From: Myxococcales bacterium
GTDB taxonomy: Bacteria; Myxococcota_A; Polyangia; Fen-1088
Length of the DNA stretch: 64,000 bases
Direction of reading: 5' to 3'
Assembly (NCBI GenBank): GCA_022184915.1
Contig: JAGTJU010000001.1
Coordinates: 1,552,057 to 1,616,056, forward strand
Shown: positions 43,342 to 53,594 of the stretch, piece by piece
How positions within the stretch are numbered: position 1 is the stretch's first letter
How the letters are laid out: every line of letters begins with the position of its first letter
Translations under genes and position numbers: made by a program
The notes under the pieces: generated by a model
Told to the model about the DNA's origin: nothing
What the model saw: only the letters and a program-made list of their open reading frames with translations
The model's database searches: none

Positions 43342-45203
43342 GTGAAAGACGCCGACTCGGTCGCCAAAACGCACTTCGCCACGGGGGCGCGGCCTGCCCC
43401 CGCGGGGGCGGGCGCGCAAGGCGACGACGCTCAACCGCCCGGCGCTCCGCCGGATGCGTACGTGGGCCGGCTCATTGGGGAGCGCTACCGCATTCTGGCC
43501 CGGCTGGGGGAAGGGGGAATGGGGCTCGTGTTCCGGGGGGAACACGTGCTCATGAAGAAGCCGGTGGCGATCAAGCTGCTTCACCGAGAGCTCGGCAGTC
43601 TCGACGACGCCGTCAAGCGGTTCGAGCGCGAGGCCCAATCAGCCTCCCGCCTGTCGCACCCGAGCATCGTTGGCGTCACCGATTTCGGACGCGCGGAATC
43701 CGGAGAGCTCTTCCTGGTGATGGAGTTCGTGCCTGGTGTGCACTTGGGTGATTACCTCGAGCGCACAGGCCGGCTGTCCCCGCTCAAGGCGCTGTCCGTC
43801 TGCCGCATGATCCTGCGCGGCTTGGCACATGCCCATCAGGCGGGCGTGGTCCATCGCGATCTCAAGCCTGCCAACGTCATGCTGGTCGAGCGAGACGGGG
43901 AACCGCGCCGCATCGAGGGGGTCAAGATCCTCGACTTCGGCATCGCCAAGATGACCGAGTCAGCTGGTACGGCTGAAGTGGCGTTGACCCCGGGGCGGGA
44001 TGATCTTCGGGACCCCAAGCTACATGTCTCCCGAGCAAGCCACGGGCGAACAGGTCGATCACCGCACCGACATCTACGCTTGCGGCGTCATGTTGTACGA
44101 GATGCTGGCAGGGCGAAAGCCCTTCGTGGCGGACGACCTCGTGAAGATCATGGCGATGCAGGTCACGGCCCCTCCGCCCTCCTTCGACAAAGTGGTGCCC
44201 AAGTCCGACATCCCTGCGGTGCTCGAACGCGTGGTCATGCGGGCCCTGGAAAAGGAGCGCCAGCGTCGCTACGCGTCCGCCATCGACTTTCTGGCGGCGC
44301 TCGATCAGGCCGAGTCTCACATTCAAGCGGGTGAACCTTCCCGGGTCTCTCTTCAGCGCCGCGTTCGTCGGTCCAGGGAAGGCGCTCCGGGATCTTCGTG
44401 GCAAGGCGTCGTTGCCCGCGCGTCGCGCCGTCTGGCGGTTGCCTGGGCAGAGCCCAAAACAGAGGCGGCTGCTGTTGGGGGCGGGTGCCGTGGCGCTGGC
44501 GTTGGTCTTCGTGCCCACGCTCCTCGGGCGCGAACCCGTGGCGCCGAAGCCGGTCAAACCCGCGCTCCGCGGGCCGCTCAAGCAAGCCGAACATGCGATC
44601 GCCGACGGTCAGATCCCCGAAGCCAAGGCTATTCTGATGCAGCAGCTGTCGAGTCACCCCGACAGCGCCCGCGTTCATTTCCTCCTGGGCACGATCGCGT
44701 TTTCCGAGAGCGATCCCGATGCCGGGCTCGAACGCTACGGTGAGGCCCTGGCTCTGGACCCCGGGTTGCGGGGCGATGCGGCCCTGCTGTACAACGTGAA
44801 GGCGCTCTTGGCCGATCGGCGCCGCGACGTTGCAGCCCTCGCTTTTTTGGCCGAGAAGGTGGGGGCTCCCGCGGGAGAGACGCTGGCGGAGATCGCGAGT
44901 CGCGACCTGCGGTCCCATTTCAGGCAGACCGCCCGCGCCGCCTGCGAGACGCACGACTGCCTCGACGACGTGGATCTGGTTGGCAGCTTCGAGCTGGACC
45001 TGCGGCAGGCGAAGACCTGCGACGCCAAACGCGAGGCGATCGGGGGACTCACGGCCACGCGGGACGCGCGGGTGATCGACATTCTGAAAAAAGCCCGACG
45101 AAACCGTTCGGGAACGCTCGGGCGATGGTTGGGATTGGAGGGGGGCAACGACTGCGTGCGCAAAGAGATCGAGGACGCGCTGAAGGAGTTGGGGGCGTCT
45201 TGA
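43342..45203 (+). pseudogene. Ser/Thr protein kinase with TM helix and TPR-like extracytoplasmic region, two frameshifts
   Basis: Read through two shifts it is a ~620-residue kinase from GTG 43342 (AAGGA just upstream). Kinase marks: LGEGGMGLVF, VAIKLLH, HRDLKPANVM, LDFGIAK, then SYMSPEQATG in the second frame and HRTDIYACGVMLYEML. The third frame holds a transmembrane helix (LLLGAGAVALALVFVPTLL), a TPR-like stretch (LKQAEHAIADGQIPEAKAI, VHFLLGTIAFSESDPD) and a C-terminal domain with several Cys. Shift 1 is at the G4 tract 43992-43995 (three Gs restore LTPGGMIFGTPSYM). Shift 2 lies between ~44325 and ~44460. Probably an intact gene with base-call errors. Confidence 0.82.
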
Positions 45204-45222
45204 CGCCGAACACCTCGGCCGT

Positions 45223-46236
45223 TTAGGGGGCCCCGCCGGCCGGGAGCCGGGCAGGGTGGGCCTCGAGTGTTTCGGGGTCGATCACGACTGGGTGTCGCGC
45301 CACGCGGTCCCAAGAAAAACGGCCCAACAGGTCCTTTGGGCGCAGGCGCTGGCCGGGCGCGCACAGGCCCGCGGACGCCGCGAGCGCGCCCACGAGGGCC
45401 TCCGGCTCGATCCCCCGGGCGAACAACGTGGCGATAGGCGCCGGGCGGTTGCGCTTTGCCAAGCGCACGCCGTCGGGCGCGAGGACCATAGGTACGTGCG
45501 CGTAACGGGGTGGGGTGAAGCCCAAGGCGTGGTGCAGGGCGAGCTGCCGGGGCGTGGAGGCGAGCAGATCGTCGCCCCGGACCACCTCCGTAACCCCCAT
45601 TAACCCGTCATCGACCACGACGGCCAACTGATAGGAGGCCAGACCGTCGGCCCGCCACAGGACAAAATCATCCACGCGTGACGTTTGGGGCCCGCAGATG
45701 GTGTCCTCGAAGGAGACCGATTCGCCTCCCCGATAACGAAAAGCGGTCTGTTTGTCTCTGGCGCGCGCGTGGGCACTGACCTGATCGGGGGGCACCGTCC
45801 GGCATGTCCCGGGATAGGCCGGGCCCTCCTCCGCCAGGTGAGGTGCGCTGGCGGCGCGCGCGAGGTCGGCCCGTGAGCAGGCGCAGGGGAAACATCGCTT
45901 TGAGTCGAGAAGGGTGTCGCGGGCTTGGCGATACAGCGCATGTCTTTGGCTCTGCCAGTGATCGGGATGCGGTGTATCCCCGGTGGGCCCCTGGTCCCAC
46001 GTGAGGCCTAAACGCCGAAAATCCTCAATGATCCCTGCGGCTGTCCCGGGAACCACCCTTGGCGTGTCCAGGTCTTCGATGCGAAGGACGATGGCCCCGC
46101 CCCGAGACTTGGCCGAAAGCCAGGCGAGCAGAGCCGTACGCGCGTTGCCCAGGTGCATCGCGCCGGTAGGGCTGGGCGCCAGGCGGCCGGTGGGAACGGT
46201 GGGAGGGATTGGAGGCGCTAGGGGGGGGCTCGTCAT
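45223..46236 (-). CDS. gluQ: Glutamyl-Q tRNA(Asp) synthetase
   Basis: A 337-residue truncated glutamyl-tRNA synthetase paralog that attaches glutamate to queuosine in tRNA-Asp. It has GRLAPSPTGAMHLGNARTAL (HIGH-like HLGN), LRIEDLDTPRVVPG, the zinc site CFPCACSR with the later YPGTCR, DDFVLWRADGLASYQLAVVVDD, and RLAKRN in place of KMSKS. It ends without an anticodon-binding domain, as expected. ATG 46234-46236 is used; the longer upstream frame is not coding. The only unbroken gene in the 43-50 kb stretch. Confidence 0.95.
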   Translation of the reverse strand: MTSPPLAPPIPPTVPTGRLAPSPTGAMHLGNARTALLAWLSAKSRGGAIVLRIEDLDTPRVVPGTAAGIIEDFRRLGLTWDQGPTGDTPHPDHWQSQRHALYRQARDTLLDSKRCFPCACSRADLARAASAPHLAEEGPAYPGTCRTVPPDQVSAHARARDKQTAFRYRGGESVSFEDTICGPQTSRVDDFVLWRADGLASYQLAVVVDDGLMGVTEVVRGDDLLASTPRQLALHHALGFTPPRYAHVPMVLAPDGVRLAKRNRPAPIATLFARGIEPEALVGALAASAGLCAPGQRLRPKDLLGRFSWDRVARHPVVIDPETLEAHPARLPAGGAP

Positions 46237-46389
46237 TTTGCGTGCTGCGCTAGGAAGGGGGGAAACTCGGCCAGGGGCACAACTTACAAATGACCCACGA
46301 AAGTTATTGCCAAACAGCCAAGCAACCAACAAAACTGCACACTCGAACACCAGGTTCCAACAGGGGGAGCCCCACGGGGGCAGGAGCCA

Positions 46390-47094
46390 ATGAACACCAC
46401 AATCGATACAAGCAGCAAGGTCCTCTTCATCGGAGGAAGCCAGCGGAGCGAGACGTACGTGCGCGCGCTCGAGACCGCCGGCTACACATGTGAACACACA
46501 CTTTCACCTGACTCGGGGATGGCACGGCTCCGAGACCCGGACAAGGCCTACGATCTAGTCATTTGGGATACCGAGCTTCAGGCCCGCGAGCTGGACGAGG
46601 CGTTCGACAAGGGGGCGTTATCGCGCCCGCATGCCGACCCTGTTGCTGCTCGAGCGGCTCTACCCCTGGGTGGCCGCTCAGGGGGCGCCGCCCCGGCTCG
46701 CTCGACTACCTCATCAAGCCGGCAACGCCGGACGACGTGGCGGCCGCCGCCGACCAAAACGTGCGACTCGTCAAGGCGAAGCGCTACGTGGAGTACATGC
46801 GGCAGCAGGCGCTCGAGTTGGCAGACCTGCTGGGCAAAACCGTCGATTTGCTGGGGCCCACCGGGTTACGGCTTCGACAGCAAGGAAGAGTCGCAGCGGA
46901 TGCCGCTGTCCGACCGCGAGGAAGAGATCGCGCGCTGGCTGGCGAAGGGACATCGGGTCACCCAGATCGCCAAGATGCTTCAGATCAGCCCACACACCGT
47001 GCGCAACCACTTCAAGTCCATCTTCCGGAAGATGCAGGTGCACTCGCAGGTGGAGCTGCTCGCACGGCTGCGTGAGGAGTTCGAGGGCGTCTGA
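46390..47094 (+). pseudogene. Two-component-type response regulator with LuxR helix-turn-helix, three frameshifts
   Basis: Pieces in three frames join into a ~235-residue regulator. Frame 1 begins with a receiver-like start (KVLFIGGSQRSETYVRALET, DLVIWDTEL); frame 2 gives MPTLLLLERLYPWVAAQG; frame 3 gives SLDYLIKPATPDDVAAAADQ and a coiled linker; frame 1 returns with LSDREEEIARWLAKGHRVTQ and SPHTVRNHFKSIFRKM, a LuxR/GerE helix-turn-helix. Shifts lie near 46611-46631, 46681-46694 and 46856-46866. The receiver lacks the paired acidic residues at its start. A long open frame to 47094 exists but its middle is nonsense. An unusually A-rich leader precedes it (46250-46350). Confidence 0.75.
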
Positions 47095-47342
47095 CGTCGC
47101 GTGAACACCGCAGGCGGAACCGGGGGCAAAGGCCTCCGGCACGACCTGCGGAACGGGAGCCCCGGCCGCGGCCAGGCGCTCTACCCCCTTGGGAGGTTGG
47201 ACCCCGAAGGGGTAGCTGTGCCGGCCGCGCGTCCATGGCCCGCCCCTCGATTCATGCGCGTGGCTTTCCGCGCGTTTTGCAGCGGCAAAGCCGAGGGCGC
47301 TGATAGACTGGGCTCACATTGAGGAGAACAAAGTCGCCCGCC

Positions 47343-48828
47343 GTGCTCGCGGCCATTGACGTGGGAACGAACGCCGTTCGCTTGAAGATCGCGCGCATCC
47401 TGTCCGACGGTGCCATAGAGCCGCTGCACGAAGAGCGCGACCCGATCCGTCCTGGCGAGGGCGTATTCAAGAGCCGGGTCATGCGCAAGGAGGTCGCCGA
47501 CCGGCTCCTGTCCACCTTGAGGCGGTATGCGGCCCTGTCGAAACGACACGGGGCTCGCGTCCGCGCCGTGGCCACCAGCGCCATCAGAGAGGCACGCAAC
47601 CGGGACGAGATCCTGCGCCGGGTGCACCGTGAGTGTGGCTTCGAGCTGGACGTGGTCTCCGGGCGCGAAGAGGCCCGGCTGATTTGCCTGGGCGTGCTGC
47701 GGGGCAAGGCCCCCGAGCCAGCGCTCGATCCTCATCGACGTGGGCGGCGGTTCCACGGAGGTGGCTTCGGCCAAAGGGGGAAACGCCCACGAATCTGTGG
47801 AGCATCGCCCTGGGAGCGGTACGGCTGTCGGAAACCTTCGACACCAGCAAGCCGCTCGATGCCAAGGGGCTCAAGATGATCCGCGCCTACGCTTCGGAGC
47901 TCGTTTCCGAGTCGTTGCCTTCCCACGTGATCGGGATGCCTCAGGCGGCGCTCGGCAGTTCGGGCTCGATCCGCGCGCTGGTGGGGTACGCCGCCACCCC
48001 GGGAACGGGCCATGCGACGCGCAAGCAGATCGTGAGGGCCGTCAAGGAGCTGGCTCTCATGACGATGGAGGAGCGGCGGGCGCACTTCGAGCCGGGCCGG
48101 GCCGAGGTCATCCTGGCCGGCGCGGTCATCGTCGAGGCGGTCATGAAGGGCCTGCATCTCGAGTCCGTGGCGGCCGTGCCGAGCGGGCTGCGGGATGGGA
48201 ATCCTCGTGGACCTGATTCGCAGTGGTCGGGGTCAGGCCTACGACCCATCGCTACCGGATGCCGCCTTGTCGCTTGGGCGCCGCTTCGGTCTCGACGAAC
48301 GGCACGCGCGTCAGGTGGCCGGGCTCTCGCTCGAGCTCTTCGACCAGCTGGCCGATCTTCACAAGCTGCCCGCCTCGCTGCGCCCCCTGCTCGAGGCGGC
48401 GGCGTTGCTCCACGACGTGGGCCACGCAGTGAACTATCAGAAGCACCACCGGCACACGTTTTACCTCATCGACCAAGCGGGACATCCCGGGGCTTGCGGA
48501 CCACCAGCGCCACATGGTGGCGAGCATTGCCCGCTACCACCGAGGAAGCCCTCCGGCTCCCACGCACAACGCGATGGCGGGCTTTTCTACCGACGAGGTC
48601 CAGCAGGTGACCAAGCTTGCCACGTTGCTGCGCGTTGCCGATTGCCTGGATCGCAGCCACCATCAGCCGGTCAAGCACGTGCGGGCCCGCATGGCGACGG
48701 TGCAGGTGGCGCTGAAGGTGGTCTCGGACCGTCCGGTCGACCTCGAGTTGTGGGACGCTTCCCGGGAAGCGGAGCTGTTTCGTCGCGTCTTCCGTAAGCG
48801 GCTCGAGCTCGTCTGGGCGCGCCGCTGA
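47343..48828 (+). pseudogene. Ppx/GppA exopolyphosphatase / pppGpp phosphatase, four frameshifts
   Basis: Read across four shifts it is a ~500-residue Ppx/GppA protein. Conserved pieces: LAAIDVGTNAVRLKIARI, RVRAVATSAIREARNRDEIL, LDVVSGREEARLICLGVLRG, then LILIDVGGGSTEVASAKG, ETPTNLWSIALGAVRL, ALGSSGSIRAL, LAGAVIVEAVM, DGILVDLI-type RDG/ILVDLIRSGRG, and an HD-like C-domain (AALLHDVGHAVNYQKHH, SIARYHRGSPP). Shifts: ~47722-47732, 47774-47778 (G5), ~48196-48204, ~48476-48484. The enzyme degrades polyphosphate or pppGpp. Start is GTG 47343; TTG 47319 is possible. Phosphatase motifs survive on both sides of all shifts. Confidence 0.82.
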
Positions 48829-48940
48829 GGGGGACTCTGGCGGGGGCTTTCTTGCTGCGTCAGGAGCAGCCCGGAGAGCGTCGCGGTTTTCGCGGCGGCC
48901 CCTTGCGGTATCGGGGGGTTTGCGCGTAGATCCCGGGGCG

Positions 48941-49845
48941 ATGAGCTCCGATCCCCAAGCGGCCTTGAAGGCTTTTTCTCCGTCCCACGCGTTCTTCGTG
49001 GGCATCGACTCCGACGGTTGTGTCTTCAACTCGATGGAGGTCAAACACAACGACTGCTTCAGCGTGAACGTGGTGAAGCACTTCGGGCTGTCCGCTGTGT
49101 CACGCCAGGTGCACGAGGCCTGGGACTTCGTGAACCTCTACTCGCAGTCCCGTGGCTGCAATCGATTCAAGGCGCTGGTCGACGTCCATGGACTTGCTTC
49201 GGGAGATGCCGAAGGTGGTGGCGGCGGGGGTCAGTGTTCCGGCGCTGCCCGCGCTGCGCGTTCTGGGTGAAGGAAGAGTCCACGCTCGGCAACCCCACCC
49301 TTGCCACCCGCATCCAGGCATCCTCGGGCGACGCCCGGCGCGAGCTCGAGCTTGTGATGGCGTGGAGCCTGGGGGTCAACGCATTCGTCAAGGACATCGT
49401 GAAGGAGCTGCCGCCGTTCGTGGGCGCGCGCCGGGCGCTCGTGCAGCTCCAGGGCAAGGCCGACGTGTTGGTGGTGTCGGCCACCCCCGCCGAGGCGCTC
49501 GAGCGCGAGTGGGCAGAACACGGGATCGATGCCTACGTCAGCCTGATCGCCGGGCAAGAGATGGGCTCGAAGACGGAGCACCTCACGCTGGCTGCCAAGG
49601 GGAAGTACGATCCGCACGCCGTGCTGATGGTGGGTGACGCCCCCGGCGATCTGAAGGCCGCCCAATCCGTGGGGGCCTTGTTTTTCCCGATCAATCCGGG
49701 AGATGAAGAAGCCTCCTGGGCCCACCTCGTCGAGGAGGGATTACCGCGCTTCTTCGGCAAGACCTACGCCGGTGCCTACGAGGCGGCCTTGATCGCGGCC
49801 TTCACGGCGCGGCTGCCCGCGGTCCCGCCGTGGAAGCGGGCGTGA
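48941..49845 (+). pseudogene. HAD-superfamily hydrolase, two frameshifts
   Basis: A ~300-residue HAD-type protein split over three frames. Motif I FFVGIDSDGCVF (DxDGxxF), insert region SMEVKHNDCFSVNVVKHFGL, then MDLLREMPKVVAAGVSVP, then VKEESTLGNPTLATRIQ, motif II-like DVLVVSATPAEAL and motif III/IV VLMVGDAPGDLKAAQSVG. Shifts are near 49184-49190 and 49256-49264. Substrate unknown. ATG 48941 is preferred over GTG 48920. It lies 79 bp before gnd; codon use is normal, so sequencing error is plausible. Confidence 0.75.
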
Positions 49846-49924
49846 GGGGCTTGGCGCTCGCGCGTCGGCGTGTCAGGCACGAGAGGGTCCATTCGTTCAC
49901 TGCGTTCGAGAAGGGAAAGCAAAG

Positions 49925-51349
49925 ATGAGCCAAGCACAAGCGAACTTCGGGATGATCGGCCTTGCCGTCATGGGGCGCAATCTGTCGCTCAATGTGGCGG
50001 ATCACGGCTTCAAGGTGGCCGTGTGGAACCTGGAGACGCCCGTCACCGAGGCGTTCGTGAAAGAACACGGCAGCGAGCGCTTCGTGGGCGCCAAGACGCT
50101 GGCCGAATTCGTGGGTGCGCTCGAACGCCCCCGCCGCATCATGATAATGATCAAGGCCGGTAAGCCCGTGGACGAGGTGCTCACGCAGCTCAAGCCGCTG
50201 CTCGAGCCGGGCGACATCGTAATCGACGGTGGAAACACCCACTTCCAGGAGACCCGCCGTCGCGAGGCGGACCTGGCAGCCTTGCAGATCCGCTTCGTGG
50301 GCATGGGCGTCTCGGGAGGCGAAGAAGGCGCCCGCCGTGGACCCGCCCTGATGCCGGGCGGTCACCCCGACGCCTGGACGGCGCTCAAGCCGGTGCTCGA
50401 GTCGATCGCTGCCAAGACCGATTCGGGCCCCTGTGTCACCCACGTGGGTCCCGACGGCGCGGGCCACTTCGTGAAGATGGTTCACAACGGGATCGAATAC
50501 GGCGACATGCAGCTCATCGCCGAAAGCTACGATCTGCTGGCCCGAGGACTCGGCCTCTCGGCGGACGAATTGGCCAGCACGTTTGCGCGCTGGAACGAAG
50601 GCGAGCTTTCGTCTTTCCTTGTCGAGCTGACGGGCCAAGTCTTCGCCAAGAAGGACGTCGAGACGGGCAAACCGCTCGTGGAGCTGGTCCTGGACAAGGC
50701 GGGCCAAAAGGGGACGGGCAAGTGGACGGCCGAGCTGGCGCTGGACCTGGGCGTGCCCATTCCCACCGTGACCGCGGCGTTGGATGGCCGGGTGCTGTCG
50801 AGCATGAAAGCCGAGCGCGTGGCCGCAGAACCTCGCATCCGCGGGGTGGTCGCGGCCAAGGTCTCAGGAGCCGAGCGGCAGGCGTACGTGGCCGCCGTTC
50901 ACGACGCCCTCTTGGCCTCCAAGATTTGTTCGTACGCACAGGGCTTGGCCTTGATTCGCAAGGCGAGCGAGCAGTACGCCTGGTCGATCCGCCTCGAGGA
51001 GATGGCCCGCATCTGGAAAGGGGGGTGCATCATCCGCGCCCGCCTGCTCGACGCGATTATGCGGGCCTACCAGAGGAACCCGGAGCTGCCGAACCTTCTG
51101 CTCGACGCCGAGTTCGAGGGCCGTATGTTCGAGGCGCAGGCGGGTTGGCGCAAGGCGATCGGCTACGCCCAGGCGCTGGGAATCCCGGTGCCCGCGATGT
51201 CGGGGAGCCTGGCTTACTTCGACAGCTACCGCACCGCGCGCTTGCCTCAGAATCTCACGCAGGCGCAGCGCGACGCTTTCGGCGCGCACACCTACGAGCG
51301 CTGGGACCGGCCCGAGCTGGGCTCCGTCCACAGCGAGTGGCTCAAGTAG
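49925..51349 (+). CDS. gnd: 6-phosphogluconate dehydrogenase (decarboxylating)
   Basis: A 474-residue NADP-dependent enzyme of the oxidative pentose phosphate pathway making ribulose 5-phosphate. It has the Rossmann motif IGLAVMGRNLSLNVADHGF, IDGGNTHFQETRRREADL, GMGVSGGEEGARRGPALMPG, GPDGAGHFVKMVHNGIEYGD with the catalytic Lys, and C-terminal IWKGGCIIRARLLD and YERWDRP. Length is normal for the long homodimeric form. AAGGGA precedes the ATG. Intact, unlike the four frameshifted genes in the preceding 7 kb. Confidence 0.97.
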   Translation: MSQAQANFGMIGLAVMGRNLSLNVADHGFKVAVWNLETPVTEAFVKEHGSERFVGAKTLAEFVGALERPRRIMIMIKAGKPVDEVLTQLKPLLEPGDIVIDGGNTHFQETRRREADLAALQIRFVGMGVSGGEEGARRGPALMPGGHPDAWTALKPVLESIAAKTDSGPCVTHVGPDGAGHFVKMVHNGIEYGDMQLIAESYDLLARGLGLSADELASTFARWNEGELSSFLVELTGQVFAKKDVETGKPLVELVLDKAGQKGTGKWTAELALDLGVPIPTVTAALDGRVLSSMKAERVAAEPRIRGVVAAKVSGAERQAYVAAVHDALLASKICSYAQGLALIRKASEQYAWSIRLEEMARIWKGGCIIRARLLDAIMRAYQRNPELPNLLLDAEFEGRMFEAQAGWRKAIGYAQALGIPVPAMSGSLAYFDSYRTARLPQNLTQAQRDAFGAHTYERWDRPELGSVHSEWLK

Positions 51350-51407
51350 CGCCTCGGTGGGGGCGGGCGCTGCGACGCTCGCCCACCATCAGCCCCGGGT
51401 AAGCTGT

Positions 51408-51836
51408 TCAGCCTGCGACGGCGAGCTGAATACGCCGGGCGAGATCGGCGCCCAGGCCCTGGGCCAGCTGGGTCGGTTTCCAGGTGAGCCCGAGGCCTGG
51501 GTCACTGCGGCCGTCGTCGAACTTCGGGATGATGTGGAAGTGCACGTGGAACACCGCCTGGTGCGCGCCGGCTCCGTTGTTCTGCAGCACGTTGAAGGCC
51601 TTGGCACCCGTGACCTTCAACACGGCACGCGAAAGACGGGGAAGCACGCGCCCGATGGCAGCGGCTGCGTCGTCGGACAACTGGTCCAAGGTTTGGGCGG
51701 GCTCTTTGGGAATCACCAGCATATGCCCAGCCGACAGAGGGTTGATGTCGAGGAACGCGAGCACGTGCTCGTCTTCGTAGACGCGGTGGCAGGGGATTTG
51801 GCCTGCCAGGATCTTCGTGAAGATCGTTTCAGCCAT
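51408..51836 (-). CDS. HIT-family nucleotide-binding protein (HinT-like)
   Basis: A 142-residue protein with the HIT motif HVHFHIIPKF near residue 95-105, the N-terminal FTKILAGQIPCHRVYEDEHV and AFLDINPLSAGHMLVIPK. HinT-like proteins hydrolyse AMP-linked phosphoramidates and adenylates in the cytoplasm. No specific partner lies nearby. It converges with gnd and diverges from the pseudouridine synthase gene. Confidence 0.93.
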   Translation of the reverse strand: MAETIFTKILAGQIPCHRVYEDEHVLAFLDINPLSAGHMLVIPKEPAQTLDQLSDDAAAAIGRVLPRLSRAVLKVTGAKAFNVLQNNGAGAHQAVFHVHFHIIPKFDDGRSDPGLGLTWKPTQLAQGLGADLARRIQLAVAG

Positions 51837-51969
51837 GGCGGCAGTCTAGCAGCCGTTCGCCGCCAGACCCGCCCCTGCCCGTGCGGTCGCTGGGTCGATG
51901 GGGGTGGCGTTCGCCAGGCGTGGGAGGCAGGATACGCGGCCCGCGTGGACGCGGCCGCGTGAGCACAGC

Positions 51970-52653
51970 ATGAGCCCTGGGAAGATCGTATGGCGAAACG
52001 AGCGCCTGTTGGCCGTCGACAAGGCGGCGAACGTGTTGACGGTGCCCGGGCGACAGGGCGAGCGGGACGGCCGGCCGTGCCTCGGGCGTTGGCTGGAGGC
52101 TGAGTTGGGTGTGCGGCTTTGGCCCGTGCATCGGCTCGATTTCGAGGTGGCGGGTTTGGTGGTCTTCGCCTGCGATGCCGGGGCGCACCGGGCGGCGTCC
52201 CTGGCGTTCGAGCAACGGCTGGTCCGCAAGACGTACGAAGGGCTCACCGCGCTGCCGCCGGCGCCCCCGGACCCCGGTTCGGCGTGGACCTGGGAGAGTC
52301 AGCTGGTCCGTGGCAAGCGCCGCTCGTTCGCTGCGCCCTACGGTCAGTGGGCGCGTACGCGGGCCGTGTTCGTACGCCGGCTCGAGAGCGCCGTGGGCCT
52401 TCCCGGGCTCGAGGGTGTGGCTCCGCCGCTCGGTATCTGGAAGCTGTTTCCCGAGACCGGCCGGCCTCATCAGCTGCGGGTGCATCTGGCCGCTGCGGGG
52501 TTTCCGCTGCTGGGTGACCCGCTTTACGGGGGGCCTCCTGCGCCCTCGCGCGAGGGGATTGCGCTTCGATCCGTGTCGCTCGTTTTCCCTGGCGCGCTCA
52601 GCGACGAGCTGGGCGTGCCTTCAGAGCTGCAGGTGCCGGGCCTTTTCGGGTAA
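51970..52653 (+). CDS. RluA-family pseudouridine synthase without S4 domain
   Basis: A 227-residue enzyme. Motifs: LLAVDKAANVLTVPG, WPVHRLDFEVAGLVVFA with catalytic Asp57, RKTYEGLTALP, and ETGRPHQLRVHLAAAGFPLLGDPLYGG. The lack of an S4 domain and the small size fit the TruC/RluA-type group; the target RNA is not assigned. The Thr/Ser usual after HRLD(x)2 is Val here (HRLDFEVAG), a mild deviation. ATG 51970 is preferred to upstream starts. Confidence 0.88.
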   Translation: MSPGKIVWRNERLLAVDKAANVLTVPGRQGERDGRPCLGRWLEAELGVRLWPVHRLDFEVAGLVVFACDAGAHRAASLAFEQRLVRKTYEGLTALPPAPPDPGSAWTWESQLVRGKRRSFAAPYGQWARTRAVFVRRLESAVGLPGLEGVAPPLGIWKLFPETGRPHQLRVHLAAAGFPLLGDPLYGGPPAPSREGIALRSVSLVFPGALSDELGVPSELQVPGLFG

Positions 52654-52691
52654 CCCAAGACCCTGGCCGTTGGGGCGGCGCCTTACCGCCG

Positions 52692-53594
52692 TCACACCGT
52701 CAAAGAGTCCACGTGGACCCGCACGGACTCGCCGAGGCCTTCCAGGTGGTCGGAGGTGGGGTCCCGCGTCGTCTGCCGCAACACCCGGTCCGGGGCCGAG
52801 GCCCGCAAGGCAACGGGGTAAGAGGGGCGCCAGGGGCCGTCTCCCTGGTAGAGCGTTGCGGCCATCCGTGTGGCCATGTGAGCCACCGTGGCGTGGGCGG
52901 AGTCGGTCACACGAAAGGCGCCTTCGTGTCTTCGGATGGCGCCCGCCAGGGGTGAGGTCAGCGCCCACGTGTCGATGGCCGTGGCTGCCGCCAGCGGCGC
53001 CACCCGGCGCGCCACGTCCAGGACCACCTCGCGCACGCCGGGTGCCGCGGGCGCCCAGCCCAGGTCGTGACAGCGCGTGGCCGTCGCGCACAGGGCGATG
53101 GGGGTTCCCACTTCGTGCAGCAAGCCGCAGGCGAAGCCCTCGGCCTCCGCGACCCCGCAGCTTCGGCTCAGCTCCTTGGCCAGGACGGCCGACGCGAGCG
53201 CCTGACGCCAAAAGGCACGCTGTTCGTTCTCGAAGCCGGGAACGGCGAACAGGTGGGTTTGCATGGAGGCGGCCAAAGCGATTTCGGCCAAGGCCTCTGC
53301 ACCGAGCCGGGTGGCGGCTTGGCCCACGGAGACCACGGGCCAGCGCGGCTGATACGAAGGCGCATTCGCGATGCGCAAGACCGCACTGGCCAGGGCATCG
53401 TCGCTGGCCACCGCGCCCACGAGCCAATCGAGCGAGGGCGTTTCGTGTCGCGTGAGCAGGCCGGCGGCCGCCCAATTGAGGGGAGGCACGGTGATCTCGC
53501 CGGACGCAAACGCGGCCTGCGTACTTCTCAGCAGGGTTTCCGTGAACGCGGCCAAGGTGTCGATGCCTTGCCGAGGCGTGAGCGAGGGGTGCAT
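52692..53594 (-). CDS. HDOD-domain protein
   Basis: A 300-residue protein. The HDOD domain (~30-220) shows SLDWLVGAVASDDALASAV, LRIANAPSYQPRWPVVSVG, AATRLGAEALAEIALAAS, and a GLLHEVGTPIAL segment in place of the HD metal pair. HDOD proteins are regulatory HD relatives with no proven catalysis, often linked to c-di-GMP or stress signalling. A GGGGGAGCC ribosome-binding site supports ATG 53592-53594. It follows dsbA on the same strand at a distance of 155 bp; a weak ACGGGCC/GGCCCGT hairpin (53695-53720) sits between. Confidence 0.85.
   Translation of the reverse strand: MHPSLTPRQGIDTLAAFTETLLRSTQAAFASGEITVPPLNWAAAGLLTRHETPSLDWLVGAVASDDALASAVLRIANAPSYQPRWPVVSVGQAATRLGAEALAEIALAASMQTHLFAVPGFENEQRAFWRQALASAVLAKELSRSCGVAEAEGFACGLLHEVGTPIALCATATRCHDLGWAPAAPGVREVVLDVARRVAPLAAATAIDTWALTSPLAGAIRRHEGAFRVTDSAHATVAHMATRMAATLYQGDGPWRPSYPVALRASAPDRVLRQTTRDPTSDHLEGLGESVRVHVDSLTV

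Noticed and set aside
46390-47094. A single uninterrupted 234-codon frame for the LuxR regulator
   Set aside because: Its middle is Arg/Ser-rich nonsense, while the conserved receiver end (DYLIKP) is in another frame. The unbroken frame is a coincidence of high GC.
51350-51407. Hairpin between gnd and the HIT gene as an intrinsic terminator
   Set aside because: The GGTGGG/CCCACC pairing is interrupted and has no T-run, so support is too weak.
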